DNA from: Fibrobacterota bacterium
GTDB taxonomy: Bacteria > Fibrobacterota > Chitinivibrionia > Chitinivibrionales > FEN-1185
Assembly (NCBI GenBank): GCA_003165595.1
Contig: PLWQ01000041.1
Span: forward strand, 81,986 to 145,985
DNA length: 64,000 bases
Direction: 5' to 3'
The translations under genes were made by a program, and so were the position numbers. Below are positions 25,501 to 35,301 of the stretch, in pieces. The notes below the pieces were generated by a model, which ran no database searches, had not been told where the DNA came from, and was given only the letters and a program-made list of their open reading frames with translations. How positions within the stretch are numbered: position 1 is the first letter of the stretch; each line of letters opens with the position of its first letter.

Positions 25501-25845
25501 ATGTACGCTCGCTGGTTAGTACCCGTGCTCCTTGGTCTTGTGATGTGTTCGGGAGCCAGTGCCGTCACCCATGTGATTTACTTCGGCGGCAATTATACAC
25601 CGGTGTACAATCCATCATCGACCACTGTCGCCGTGGGCGATACCATTTCGTGGCGGGGCGACTTCGACCGTCACCCGTTCTGCTTTGTGTCGGTTCCGGC
25701 CGGTGCGGCAACGGCGACAATTCCGTCCGGCGATCAAATCGATTACGTGGTTACAACCGTCGGGACCTATAGATACCAGTCCAACCTGCCGCATTCATTG
25801 GCGATGGTGGGCTCGTTTGTCGCGACGTCAAAGTTGCGCCCGTAA
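25501..25845 (+). CDS. exported cupredoxin-like protein lacking copper cysteine
   Basis: A 114-residue protein with a signal peptide (1-21, ending ASA-V). The mature part fits a plastocyanin/cupredoxin fold: VTVAVGDTISWRG-like strand, histidine in DFDRHPF, and the C-terminal loop VGTYRYQSNLPHSLAMVGSF. In copper-binding relatives that loop reads Y-x-C-x-x-H-x(2-4)-M; here a serine stands at the cysteine position, while His and Met remain. A cysteine does occur near the first histidine (HPFCF). The protein may therefore bind copper weakly or not at all. GGGAGG lies 5 bases before the ATG. No terminator was found immediately after it. Confidence 0.72.
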   Translation: MYARWLVPVLLGLVMCSGASAVTHVIYFGGNYTPVYNPSSTTVAVGDTISWRGDFDRHPFCFVSVPAGAATATIPSGDQIDYVVTTVGTYRYQSNLPHSLAMVGSFVATSKLRP

Positions 25846-26121
25846 AGTAGGATTGGTTGGTTGCCGTTGCAAGGGGGAAAGTTCCGTTCTTTGTGGTGGG
25901 GATGGGCATACAGCCTGGTGCCGCCTACCCTATGCCTGCGGCCTGGTTAGGCGGCACTTTGCTTCGGCAAACCCGCCGGTCCACGTAAGGCGTGGACTAC
26001 GCTGAGGCGTTTTCGCGGACCTTTTCGAATATGACAACGGCTGGTTCACTTGTTTATCCTGATGAAAGTATTATTACCGACCCCCGCATTCGTTACCTAT
26101 GTGGGACCCCTTGTATGGTTC
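25846..26121 (+). other. intergenic region, no gene seen
   Basis: No supported gene was seen between the cupredoxin-like gene and the convergent GH3 gene. It contains two short G/C-rich inverted repeats (GCCGCCTA...TAGGCGGC-like near 25921-25955, CCACG...CGTGG near 25980-25995), which may mark the end of the upstream transcript. Confidence 0.4.
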
Positions 26122-26160
26122 AAAAACAAGAGAGCCCCCGGAAGCTTCCGGAGGCTCTCT
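26122..26160 (-). terminator. rho-independent terminator of GH3 copy 3
   Basis: A long stem pairs AGAGAGCC with GGCTCTCT around an inner CCGGAAGCTTCCGG palindrome. On the minus strand it is followed by TTGTTTTTG (26128-26122). It lies about 25 bases past the GH3 stop. Confidence 0.85.
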
Positions 26161-26184
26161 TTGTGTAAAGAAGAAAGATCCAGC

Positions 26185-28665
26185 TTAGTACGTCAGGCCA
26201 AACCCATACGCGAACAGCGGAGTTCCGCCGCTTCCGGTAAAATCGCCATAGGGCTGACCGGGCGTGACGGCGTACGGCGAGCCGGCCGGCGCATTGGCAT
26301 TTATCGGAACCTGCGCATACGTCGCGGGCCAGGTGTGCGACAGCTTTCCCGTGAAGTTTTCACCGTTGACGGCAAAGAGAAGGTCGGCAATGCCCTCGCC
26401 TTCGGGTCCTGGCAGCCAGGCGGCCACCCATGCATCGGCATTTGCGAGGTCGTCGGTGATGATAAGCGGCCGTCCCGAGTACATCACAACAACAACAGGT
26501 TTTCCCGTTGCATGTGCCGCTGAAATAAGCGTCTTGTGCGCGGCCGTAAGCGTCGACGGCTGACCGCCGGTAGTGCCTATGTCCCCGCCGCCTTCGGCAT
26601 AGGGCTGTTCGCCCACGCAGACCACGATGACATCGGTATTCGCGGGGATATTTGTGGCAGCCGCCAAGTAGGTGACGTTGGCGTCCACTGCCGCGATCGC
26701 GCCGCGAAGCGTGGTTCCGGAAGGCGGGGTAGGACGTGTCCGGCCGTTAGTGGTATCATCGTAGGCGCTCGGCCAATCCAGACACCATCCCCCGCACTGC
26801 ATATACATGTTGTCGGCGAAGTCGCCCAAAACGCACACATGCGCGGTGGGGCTTATCGGAAGCGGTTTTGTTCCGCCGACGGCATTGTTCTTGAGCAGAA
26901 CCAGGGACCTTCTCACGCACTCGCGCGCAATCGCCGTATGCGCGGCGCACTTGACAAAAGGCAGATACGCCCGGTTTGCAAGCGGATTCTGCATCAGGTT
27001 GAGGCGCAGCTTGACGCGAAGGATGCGTTTGCATGCGTCGGCGAGGCGGCCTGCGGCAGCGCCTTGAACAGCGGTGTACACGCCGGCAGGGCCAACGCCG
27101 TCCGGCTGCATGATGTTGTCCAGACCGTCGTTGAAGCTGTTGACAAGACTGTTTTGGGATGCGTCCCAGTCGCCAACGACAAACCCGTCGAATTTCCATG
27201 CGGTCTTAAGCGTATCGGTGAGGAGCGGCTTGTTGAAATGCATCCCAGTGCCGAGCCACGAACACATGCCGGCCATAGTGGTTGCAAGACCGTTTTGAAT
27301 AGCGGCCTTGAATGGCGGAAGATGAATACTGCACAAAATGTTTTGAGCATTCGCGCCACTCGCGGTCGCGCAGTTGCCCGCATTTGCGCCGTTCACCGCA
27401 CCGCCGCCGCCCGCAAAATGCTTTGCCGTTGCGGCCACAACGCAGGGTGCGGAAAGATCCGTTCCCTGGAAACCGCGAACCGCGCCGACAACCATGGGAA
27501 CGGTTCCGTCGGGCGATTCATCCCAGCCCTCGTAGAAACGCCCCCAGTTAATGCTTCTCGGAACATCCACAACCGGGGCAAAAGCCCAGTTTATTCCCAT
27601 GCTGCGAAGTTCGATGGCGGTGATTCTTTCTTCAAGTTCGGCAAGAAGCGGGTTGTGCGTGCATCCCATGCCGATGTTATGCGGGAACATGGTTCCGCTG
27701 GGCGGCGAGATGAAGCCGTGTACGGCGTCAATTCCAATCATCTTGGGCGTGCCCTGCAATCCGATAGTGCCTGTTTGCCATCCATCGGAAGTATTGGCGT
27801 TATCCGTACAGGTGGGACCGCCATTTCCAACGCCGTAGAAAACGGTTCCCCACGTATTGGCCGTGGCGTATTGAATTCCCTGGCATACCTCATAGGCTTG
27901 CCACGAGGGCGTATTGTGGGCGTTCATTATGGAGTCGACCTGCGCATCGACGTCACGGGTCGCGATGGCAATGTCTCCAACGTCACCGGTATATGAGTCG
28001 ATGGCCTTGAGAGTCGCGAAGTAATTGGTCTTGCCCGCGCGAATGGTGTCGACGGAGGCCATCATTTTCGGCATGGCCCGGGTCTGCACGAAGTTGTCCG
28101 ACTCGGTCATTGTTCCATTGCCGGATTTTCCCGTGTAAAGAAGCGTCTTTGACTCCACCTGTGAACCGTTTGCCACCTGCACCACATATGCCTGACGGGC
28201 AACACGCTGCCGGAGCAGAGCAAAAGGAGATACCTGGTAGTTACCCTTTTTCAGAACGTCGTTGAAAACCGTTTGCACTTTTTGACCGCCAAGGGTAAAA
28301 AGATTGACGGTGATCCTCTGGGTCCCGGAAACATGGAAGTGAATCATGCTGCCCTGGGCACCCAGGTTCAGCGACGAAACCAAGCCGTTTTCGCCGGCAT
28401 TCTTGGCATTAATAACCCCCGTACCCGAGCAGTTGTACATCTGAAGGTTCTTAACATCAAACTTGGCAGGATCAATGAGTGTGAACCGCCCGTTGGGACA
28501 GGTGTAGGCCCACACAAGCCTGCTATTGAGGTTGGTGTACATTACCATCGCGTCGGCAACCGGCGTACCGGTACCATCCACTACTCTTCCGGTTACCTGT
28601 GCAAATGCCGCCTGCGATGACAGAAGCGTACATGCAAGGAAAAAAAGACAAAGACGTCGTACCAT
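26185..28665 (-). CDS. secreted GH3 glucosidase, copy 3
   Basis: An 826-residue exported GH3 enzyme, more distant from copies 1 and 2. Signal peptide 1-22 (AAFA-Q), regulatory-like strands (TGRVVDGTGTPVADAMVMYT), a sorting-domain-like module at about 115-180 (ITVNLFTLGGQKV, AYVVQVANG), linker with VDTIRAGKTNYFATLK, then GH3 from about 235. The nucleophile is Asp499 in FVVGDWDAS and the probable acid/base is Glu686 in VGEQPYAEGGGD. Metal or substrate-contact KHFAGGGG is present. The end is LFAYGFGLTY, so the enzyme is complete. GGGGGAG precedes the ATG and a strong terminator follows. It is monocistronic. Its exact beta-glucan preference cannot be read from the sequence. Confidence 0.92.
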   Translation of the reverse strand: MVRRLCLFFLACTLLSSQAAFAQVTGRVVDGTGTPVADAMVMYTNLNSRLVWAYTCPNGRFTLIDPAKFDVKNLQMYNCSGTGVINAKNAGENGLVSSLNLGAQGSMIHFHVSGTQRITVNLFTLGGQKVQTVFNDVLKKGNYQVSPFALLRQRVARQAYVVQVANGSQVESKTLLYTGKSGNGTMTESDNFVQTRAMPKMMASVDTIRAGKTNYFATLKAIDSYTGDVGDIAIATRDVDAQVDSIMNAHNTPSWQAYEVCQGIQYATANTWGTVFYGVGNGGPTCTDNANTSDGWQTGTIGLQGTPKMIGIDAVHGFISPPSGTMFPHNIGMGCTHNPLLAELEERITAIELRSMGINWAFAPVVDVPRSINWGRFYEGWDESPDGTVPMVVGAVRGFQGTDLSAPCVVAATAKHFAGGGGAVNGANAGNCATASGANAQNILCSIHLPPFKAAIQNGLATTMAGMCSWLGTGMHFNKPLLTDTLKTAWKFDGFVVGDWDASQNSLVNSFNDGLDNIMQPDGVGPAGVYTAVQGAAAGRLADACKRILRVKLRLNLMQNPLANRAYLPFVKCAAHTAIARECVRRSLVLLKNNAVGGTKPLPISPTAHVCVLGDFADNMYMQCGGWCLDWPSAYDDTTNGRTRPTPPSGTTLRGAIAAVDANVTYLAAATNIPANTDVIVVCVGEQPYAEGGGDIGTTGGQPSTLTAAHKTLISAAHATGKPVVVVMYSGRPLIITDDLANADAWVAAWLPGPEGEGIADLLFAVNGENFTGKLSHTWPATYAQVPINANAPAGSPYAVTPGQPYGDFTGSGGTPLFAYGFGLTY

Positions 28666-28812
28666 ACTCCCCCCTGCTGCGTTGAAGATTGGTGAGATTT
28701 GAAAATGAAGCTCGTTATATTCTCTTCCCCTCAGAACCTATGCAATCAATATATGAAAAAATAATTGGCCCGTCCACATAATATAAGAAAATAATCCGCT
28801 TAGATTAAGTAT

Positions 28813-28943
28813 GAAAGTTGAAAAGTTTATAAGTTGAAGAGTTACGCGGGGAACTAACGGTTCCAAGCTACCAGTTGAAAGTTGAAAAGCGCAAAGTCTG
28901 TTTTTCAACTTTCAACTTTCAACTTGGAACTTGGAACTTGTAA
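28813..28943. repeat. TTGAAAG/CAACTTT repeat cluster with 16-bp hairpin
   Basis: Units of AGTTGAAA and their complements fill this spacer. A perfect 16-bp stem (28873-28888 with 28902-28917) and 13-base loop form its core, followed by more CAACTTT and two GGAACTT copies. It lies between the stop of the PorV-like gene and the start of GH3 copy 3, and could end transcription in both directions. Confidence 0.7.
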
Positions 28944-28955
28944 CACCTTTTTCGT

Positions 28956-30497
28956 TCAGAATCCCATCCTCAGCGAGAAATTGGCAACCGGAAGCGATGG
29001 TCCAAGGTTGTACTCGTATGCCGCGTCTGCCGCAAAGTACTTCCCCCCCATCCATTCCAGAGGGATCTTGAGGCCGAAGCCGGCGGTGAGTATCCAGGGC
29101 TGATCGAATGCGGGGTCTTTCTTGGCGCCGGCCCGGATGAGCAGCACCTGCCACACCTCCTGCTCGATGCCGCCGGCGAATTTCCACGGCTGATCGCTGT
29201 ACAGCGGAATTTGACCTTCACAAATAAGAAACGTCGAATATCCCGCCTGATAGGTGCCGCCGACGAGCAAAACCGGCGGCTGCGATTCCAGATATTGATC
29301 GGAACCATTATTGACTTTTACGTATGTCGGCAGGTCCTTGCATACAACGCCCAGCCGTATGTGGTCGGCAAGCTCGGCCTGCATTCCCACATCGAGCCCG
29401 GCTCCCAGGCTGTTCTGGCTCACGTCCCCGTCGGCCCGCGCGGGCGTGTTGATGTTGATGAGTTTGACGGTAACTCCCAGAGAAATGGGCCTGAGAAACG
29501 GCAGGAGCCTGTTGAACTTGTAGGCGTACGAAGAGAGGAAATACATTTCGTTCTGCAGGTGGTCGTAATCCGAGATGTAATACAGCGCATGGCCAAACCC
29601 GAAATCACGCGTCGCCTTGTTTGCGAAGGAGGCGGCAAAGAGGTTGAGCTGCTCGAACCGGTACTGATAGGCAAGGGCGATATCCATGTTGGGAACCCAG
29701 GCAATTCCCGCCGGATTGTAGAACACGCCGGTGGCATCATCCGAGGCGGCAACGTAGCATTCGCCCATCGCGCTTGGCCGGGCAAAAAGCGGAATGTTGA
29801 GCGAGCTTGAATTCCTGTGGCTCGCGGAGGACGTGTCGAAATTGGCCTGATGGCTAAAATTGGAGAGCGTTCCGTTTGCCGCGGCCCAGACCAGACCTGC
29901 GGCGAGCACCGCAACAGTCGAAATCACCGGCTGTATCTCGTTGTGAACCTGCGGACCAAAATAGGGGCCGGCCTTTACCGAATCTTTCCCCGCCGATAAT
30001 CCGTGCAGCTTGTAGGTGGCCGCTTTTACCACGCCGGCAAGCGTGGCCCCGGCCTCCGCCTCCATGCTCACGCGCCGAGACACCTGGGTACTCTGCACGT
30101 CCAGCAGGACCAGTGAAATGCCGATGCGGCTCCCGTTTTTGTCAAGCTCGCCGTACACCATGCGATCGAGCCCGAGGGCCGAGCCGATGGCCGCGACGCA
30201 GCGAGGGTCCCTGCAATGCGAGGGAAATTTCTGTTTGATGCCGGCAAACGCCGTCTCGAGGTCGGCCTGCGGATACACTTTGTAAAACCCGATGTCTCCC
30301 AGCGTCTGGGCCACCGCTTCATTCGCTTTGGCCGCGGTCGCCGCGTCGGCCCCGGTGATGTCGAGGTTAATCACGCCCACGCGGATCTTCGACTGGCTGG
30401 CGTCGGGAGCCGGATTCGTCGATTCGTCCTTTGCGGAAACGCCAAGGGCCGCCACGCACATCCACACGACGAGGCCGGAAATAGCAAACGATTTCAC
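28956..30497 (-). CDS. CsgG-like/PorV-like outer-membrane protein
   Basis: A 513-residue exported protein with two parts. Residues 35-165 resemble a CsgG-type periplasmic domain (RVGVINLDITGAD, CRDPRCVAAIGSALGLDRMV). Residues 230-513 resemble the PorV/PorQ (UPF0164) outer-membrane barrel family (FARPSAMGECYVAASDDATG, VFYNPAGIAW) and end in aromatic Phe (SLRMGF), as barrels do. PorV shuttles type IX substrates to the surface in Bacteroidetes; a similar task is inferred here. The start is GTG at 30497, with GGAGG 5 bases upstream. It lies 52 bases after the large surface-protein gene in the same direction and is the last gene of the envelope operon. Confidence 0.75.
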   Translation of the reverse strand: MKSFAISGLVVWMCVAALGVSAKDESTNPAPDASQSKIRVGVINLDITGADAATAAKANEAVAQTLGDIGFYKVYPQADLETAFAGIKQKFPSHCRDPRCVAAIGSALGLDRMVYGELDKNGSRIGISLVLLDVQSTQVSRRVSMEAEAGATLAGVVKAATYKLHGLSAGKDSVKAGPYFGPQVHNEIQPVISTVAVLAAGLVWAAANGTLSNFSHQANFDTSSASHRNSSSLNIPLFARPSAMGECYVAASDDATGVFYNPAGIAWVPNMDIALAYQYRFEQLNLFAASFANKATRDFGFGHALYYISDYDHLQNEMYFLSSYAYKFNRLLPFLRPISLGVTVKLININTPARADGDVSQNSLGAGLDVGMQAELADHIRLGVVCKDLPTYVKVNNGSDQYLESQPPVLLVGGTYQAGYSTFLICEGQIPLYSDQPWKFAGGIEQEVWQVLLIRAGAKKDPAFDQPWILTAGFGLKIPLEWMGGKYFAADAAYEYNLGPSLPVANFSLRMGF

Positions 30498-30549
30498 ACA
30501 ATCCTCCGGGTTAATTATCCGTGCACGAACTCAGTGGCGCCGCCGCCTG

Positions 30550-33500
30550 CTATTTGACAAGTACAACCTGCCGCATGTAGTTCTTTTCCTTGCCGCCGGA
30601 GTCCTGCACCGTCAGCACGACAAAGTATCTGCCGTTCTTGCACATCAGCCGGCCATTGACCGGAAACGTTTTCGAATTTTCGTCGGGACCGTCGGAAAGG
30701 GTTTCCCATTTCATTTCACCCGACGTGGTGCGCCCGTCCCACCACAGCCTGTACTGCACCATCTTGGGGGCGCCTTGGTTGACAACCGAGCACACGAGAT
30801 CGCCAAGCACGCTGTAGATCTTGATCCTGATGTTGCGCAGCTGCTGGTCGGGAACGTCGGGTGTAAACGAAATGCACGTGCCCTTGGGCGCGCCGGGCCC
30901 GAATTTCGCGGCAAGCAGCGGAAAATCGGATGGGCTGCGCAGCGGCGAGAACGGGTTCGGAAGCACAGAAAGGGTGGTCTGTAAGGCACCCGACAGTGAC
31001 AGCACCGCGTACCGGGAAAAATGGGTGGTGGTCGCGTTGATTGTCTTCTTGTCAAGCGACAGTTGCGAACTGCCGAGCGCCGTCCACAACAGGCTGTCCT
31101 CGCTCCAGGTGCCAACCGCCAGGGGATTGGCGAGATTGGCCCCCTGCGGGATAGTGAGGGTGATCTGAATGCTGTCGCGCCCATCCTGGCGGAACGTGAC
31201 GCCATTCAGCTCGGTGATGTCGTACACCGAGCCCACCACCGTCCGAAGGCCCGTCATCCTGGCAATCTGGTTTGTCAGTGAAGGCGTCAGCATCTGAAAC
31301 AGCGCCGATTTGTCGATTGGAGCGACGCTGTCGGGAATGACAATAGTGCATCCGGCGAGGTTGGACATTGTGTCGGCCCCTGTCCCGGATACCAACAGAT
31401 GCTGGACCGCCAACCCGTATTGCGCCGGATCGGAGGCTGCGGGATTGAATTCGCCCGAGAGGGAACCGACCTGCGCCCAGATTCTCACGTTGCCCACGAA
31501 TTTCCTTGCCGGCTTGAATACGCCGTCCGCCGACATGACGCCCGCGCCTGTCGGCGAGATATTCCACGCGGGCGTTATGACGAACACGTTTTTGCCCGTG
31601 TCGAGGCCCTCGGCAATAAATTCGGCCTTCGACAGAGACGAGGTAGTGATAGGAAACGGATTCTGGGCGTCTATCCGGCGTACCCGAACCGAGGAAATCC
31701 TGGTGCCCGAAACGCGAAGAAACACGGCAATCAGCGGAGACGGTATGTACCTTTTGTCAATTCTGATCCTGGTAGTGTCGATGCCGGCCACCAGCCGCAG
31801 CGCGCCGGCGGAAGCCGAGGCCCCGGTCCCTACGACGGTCGAAAGTCCCCGATTGCTCGTAAGGGTGCCGCCCTGTCCAGAAAGCTGCCACGAAATGCCG
31901 TTGGAATCCATCCGAGTCGCCGCAATGAACTGCGACCCGTAATATCCCTTTATCGTGAATGTTACTTGGGCGCCGGAGGGAAGCAGCGTGGTGTCGCCCG
32001 CCGAAGGGGTTATTTCCAACTTTGTCAATTTTGACGAGTCGGGCGCCACATAGACGCCAAAGGTCTCTTGCGTATATCCATAAATGTCGGCGCCCCGGTA
32101 GCCGCGGAAATAATACACGAGCGTGCTTCCGTCCTTCTGCGGCCGTACCCGGAACGAATAGACCTTAAGCGAATCCTTTATCGTTGCAACGGAAAAGGAC
32201 TGAGAAGTCGCATCTTTGAAGTAGACGGAAGCGGAATCCATCGAAAGTGATGATCTCATGACCAGAGAAATCGAATCATTGCTCAGGGCAAGCGTTTCGG
32301 CCGTGGCATTGTATGCCGGCAGAGAGACGCTGTCGACATGGATGGTGGTCTCGGCGGCCGCGATAGACATGGTGTGATAAGCAAGATCCACAATCGAATC
32401 CGCCGCGCCGTCCACCGATACGATGTAAGGGCCCGCTCCCACGCCGCGGACCGTGTCGCGCACCGACAGCGTCTTTACAAGAGGCGACAGGATCTTGATG
32501 GACGCGGTCTGGTCGGCGCCCCCGTTCACCACCCACCTGCAGGATTTTGAGCCGGGACTCATGTACACGGCAAGGTTGGAAGCATCGTTTTGACCTTCGA
32601 TGGTGGTCCTTCCCGAACTTACGTAGACCGTGTCGTTCGGCGAGACCGAGTCGGTGACATAGCCGCTACCGCCGGCCCGTATCACAAAACCGCCGTCGGG
32701 CAGGTTGCGCATCTCAAAATAGCCGTTTGCCTGGCTCGTGGCCGACGCAGTGACCTGGTTGGCGGGTTTGTCGATCAGATTGACAGTTGCGCCAGCCACG
32801 GGCGCCTTTGACGCGCTCGACTTGACAATCCCGTTCACCATGCCGAGGGCCATGAGCGTGTCGGCGCACGCGGTGGTTATCCCGCCGCGCGTGGTGTCGG
32901 CCAGGAACCGCGAGTGCGCCACGAAACCGGCGGCGCTCGAAATCATCTTGTACGTATGGCCGCCGGGAACGCTCGCCGAAAAGTCGCCGTAGGTGGCGCC
33001 GCTTGCGGTTGTAAATGTGTCGGTCGATGCGGTATCGGTGAACCGTACAGTCGCATTCGTGATGGGAGCAATCGCGCTGCTCGCGCCCACCCAGGTCCGT
33101 CCGTACACGTACCCGGTGAGCAGCGCCGCGCCCGCGGGCATCACAACCGACAGCTGCATGGAACTTGACACGTTGATAAGCTTGCTGTACGTTGTAAACC
33201 CAATTCTGGATGCGTAGACGGTGTAGGTGCCGGGGCTCAGCGAAAACGAGAACGAGCCGTCCTGCGACGTGGCGGGGCATTCGTCGATCACCTGGCTTCC
33301 GTTAAGGATTTTGACATCAGCGCCTATTATCGGCGAACCCGTGCCGTTCTTGACGACGCCGGAGACGGTGAACGGATTGGCCTTAAGAACAATGGTCCCG
33401 AAATTCAAATTTTGCCCGTAGGCTACGGTCGTCTTCTTGGGCAGCGAGGCGACATACGACGTTTTGGCCGCGCCCACCGTCCAATCGGCCGCGTAGCACG

Positions 33501-35130
33501 AAAGCACGAAGTTTCCCAGCGCGTCGGTTGCGGCGCGCACGGTGTCGCCGCGGTCCGATACGGCCGTGACGGTCGCCGCGCCGATGCCCGCGTTTGCTTC
33601 GTCGAGTACCTTGCCGTACACGGTAGCGTCGGGCCGCTTCAGAAAGAACGTGTCGACAAGGGTCGCGCCCGAGTCGAGCGTGAGGGTCTGGACAAGCGGC
33701 TGGTAGCCCGTCTTGTTTGCCGTGAGGCGGTACGTGCCCGCAGGCCTGTCGCGGTACAGGTTACCGTTGAGGTCGGTGTAGAACAGCACCGGCGCCTCAA
33801 GCGATCCGCTCAGCACCTCAACATCCATTTCTACCGCGGCGACCGGGCTTTTCACCGTGTCCAGCCCCGAGGTACCCGAGGTAATGATCCTTTCTCTTGT
33901 GAACAACTGCATGGTCCCCATGGCCGGCGCGCTGTACGTGAAATTGGCAAGGTCGCTTGCCGTGCTGGCTCCCTTGCTGTCGATGGCGAACACTTTCCAT
34001 GCGTAATGATTGTTGGTGAGCACGGTGTGCGAGTTGATGGAAACGCGGCCGGTGTCGGTGGCGTCAATGACGCCGTTCTTTCCCGCAAAGTCTCCGGCGG
34101 TCACTTCGTTTTGCCACACCACGAGCTGCGCATCCGCGCTCTGGGCGCCGGTGGCCGAATAGCTCATGTAAAGGTACACCTTGTAGGTGTTCGCCTTGGC
34201 ATCAAGATTGGTCCAGGTGAACGTGATGATGCTGTCTTTCTGATACGTGCGCACCGTATCGCCCCCGAGTCCCGGAGAAATCAGGCGCGGTTTTGCAAGC
34301 GAAACGCCCTGGATGGTGAAGCTCTTGGGCAACCCGTACCGCGTTGACGTATAGGCCATCTGATTTCCATAATTGTTAAGCACCACCCACGAATAGGTCT
34401 GGCCGGGCGATAGCGGGGGCGGGCTGGCCGTGATGGTGCCCGAAGGGTCGGGCGCCCCGTACACGATCTGCGTCTTGGGGGTTATAGCCTGCCAGATAAT
34501 GCTCAGGCCGGAAATCTTGATACCGCCCCCCGCGGTCGAATCGACCGAGAGCGGTTCGTCCGAGAGAATAACGTGATAATAGGGAACGCCGGGGTTTGCG
34601 TCCCAGGTAAACGTGGGTGTGAGATCGGTGATGTTTCCAATGGGAGTGCGGGTATTAACCGGCTGGTCGGTCTCGACGATCATCTCCATTTCATTCGAGG
34701 CGAACACCGTGTCGTGCCCCTGGATGCTTGTCTTGAACGCTACCACATAGTAATAAACGCCCGGGCCCATACCGGTCTGATCCTTGGGCCGGAATCGGAT
34801 ACCGCGCTTGGGCGGATATCCTCCCAGGAACCGGTTGCTTTCCTGCTGAATGGTGCCGTCTTGCAGCGTGTCGACACAAAATTTGTCAACCTTGTAGTTG
34901 TAGTTGCTGATGTTCCCGCCGCCCGGCGACTTGTCAAAATAGAGGACACCCGAATCGGGCGCGGTAAAGCCCGGACGCGCCAGGCCGGTCCATTGCACCC
35001 AGACCTGGCTATCGGCTGCAATGGCGGCCAGCGGAAACTGGGTGAGGATATACGCGGAAGACTGCTGGGCCATGCCGGCAGAAGCCGCGCACAGGACAAG
35101 GGCCATCGCGAACCGAAGATTGACGATCAT
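30550..35130 (-). CDS. giant surface protein with carboxypeptidase-like repeats and FlgD-like tail
   Basis: A 1526-residue exported protein (signal peptide 1-21, SAGMA-Q). The first 400 residues hold fibronectin-like modules (LTPTFTWDANPG, GQTYSWVVLNNYG). Residues about 430-860 hold repeated carboxypeptidase-regulatory domains (VYGKVLDEANAGIGAATVTA, VSGVVKNGTGSPIIGADVKI, VNGIVKSSASKAPVAGATVN). A mixed beta region follows, then a FlgD-Ig-like C-terminus (SVLPNPFSPLR, NIRIKIYSVLGDLV, RYFVVLTVQDSGGKEKNY) of the kind found on type IX cargo. No catalytic motif was recognised. It is flanked by barrel-like genes on both sides in the same direction, so it may be displayed or exported by them. GGATTTTTCC precedes the ATG. 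Confidence 0.78.
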   Translation of the reverse strand: MIVNLRFAMALVLCAASAGMAQQSSAYILTQFPLAAIAADSQVWVQWTGLARPGFTAPDSGVLYFDKSPGGGNISNYNYKVDKFCVDTLQDGTIQQESNRFLGGYPPKRGIRFRPKDQTGMGPGVYYYVVAFKTSIQGHDTVFASNEMEMIVETDQPVNTRTPIGNITDLTPTFTWDANPGVPYYHVILSDEPLSVDSTAGGGIKISGLSIIWQAITPKTQIVYGAPDPSGTITASPPPLSPGQTYSWVVLNNYGNQMAYTSTRYGLPKSFTIQGVSLAKPRLISPGLGGDTVRTYQKDSIITFTWTNLDAKANTYKVYLYMSYSATGAQSADAQLVVWQNEVTAGDFAGKNGVIDATDTGRVSINSHTVLTNNHYAWKVFAIDSKGASTASDLANFTYSAPAMGTMQLFTRERIITSGTSGLDTVKSPVAAVEMDVEVLSGSLEAPVLFYTDLNGNLYRDRPAGTYRLTANKTGYQPLVQTLTLDSGATLVDTFFLKRPDATVYGKVLDEANAGIGAATVTAVSDRGDTVRAATDALGNFVLSCYAADWTVGAAKTSYVASLPKKTTVAYGQNLNFGTIVLKANPFTVSGVVKNGTGSPIIGADVKILNGSQVIDECPATSQDGSFSFSLSPGTYTVYASRIGFTTYSKLINVSSSMQLSVVMPAGAALLTGYVYGRTWVGASSAIAPITNATVRFTDTASTDTFTTASGATYGDFSASVPGGHTYKMISSAAGFVAHSRFLADTTRGGITTACADTLMALGMVNGIVKSSASKAPVAGATVNLIDKPANQVTASATSQANGYFEMRNLPDGGFVIRAGGSGYVTDSVSPNDTVYVSSGRTTIEGQNDASNLAVYMSPGSKSCRWVVNGGADQTASIKILSPLVKTLSVRDTVRGVGAGPYIVSVDGAADSIVDLAYHTMSIAAAETTIHVDSVSLPAYNATAETLALSNDSISLVMRSSLSMDSASVYFKDATSQSFSVATIKDSLKVYSFRVRPQKDGSTLVYYFRGYRGADIYGYTQETFGVYVAPDSSKLTKLEITPSAGDTTLLPSGAQVTFTIKGYYGSQFIAATRMDSNGISWQLSGQGGTLTSNRGLSTVVGTGASASAGALRLVAGIDTTRIRIDKRYIPSPLIAVFLRVSGTRISSVRVRRIDAQNPFPITTSSLSKAEFIAEGLDTGKNVFVITPAWNISPTGAGVMSADGVFKPARKFVGNVRIWAQVGSLSGEFNPAASDPAQYGLAVQHLLVSGTGADTMSNLAGCTIVIPDSVAPIDKSALFQMLTPSLTNQIARMTGLRTVVGSVYDITELNGVTFRQDGRDSIQITLTIPQGANLANPLAVGTWSEDSLLWTALGSSQLSLDKKTINATTTHFSRYAVLSLSGALQTTLSVLPNPFSPLRSPSDFPLLAAKFGPGAPKGTCISFTPDVPDQQLRNIRIKIYSVLGDLVCSVVNQGAPKMVQYRLWWDGRTTSGEMKWETLSDGPDENSKTFPVNGRLMCKNGRYFVVLTVQDSGGKEKNYMRQVVLVK

Positions 35131-35187
35131 GGAAAAATCCTTTCGGAAACCGAAGACTCACCGTTTGCAAACCGAGAAACTCAATGA

Positions 35188-35285
35188 CTCACTACAGAGG
35201 CACAGAGAAAATCAAGTGGGAAGCACGAGAGACCCCTTTTTTAGTCTTCTTCTTCTCTGTGTTCTCTGTGACTCCGCGGTGAATG
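35188..35285. repeat. CACAGAG-type interspersed inverted repeat
   Basis: ACTACAGAGGCACAGAGAA at the left and TTCTCTGTGTTCTCTGTG at the right form an inverted repeat in the spacer between two envelope genes. The same element occurs, better preserved, at 44494-44597. Confidence 0.65.
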
Positions 35286-35301
35286 CATTTTTTCATCCCG
35301 C

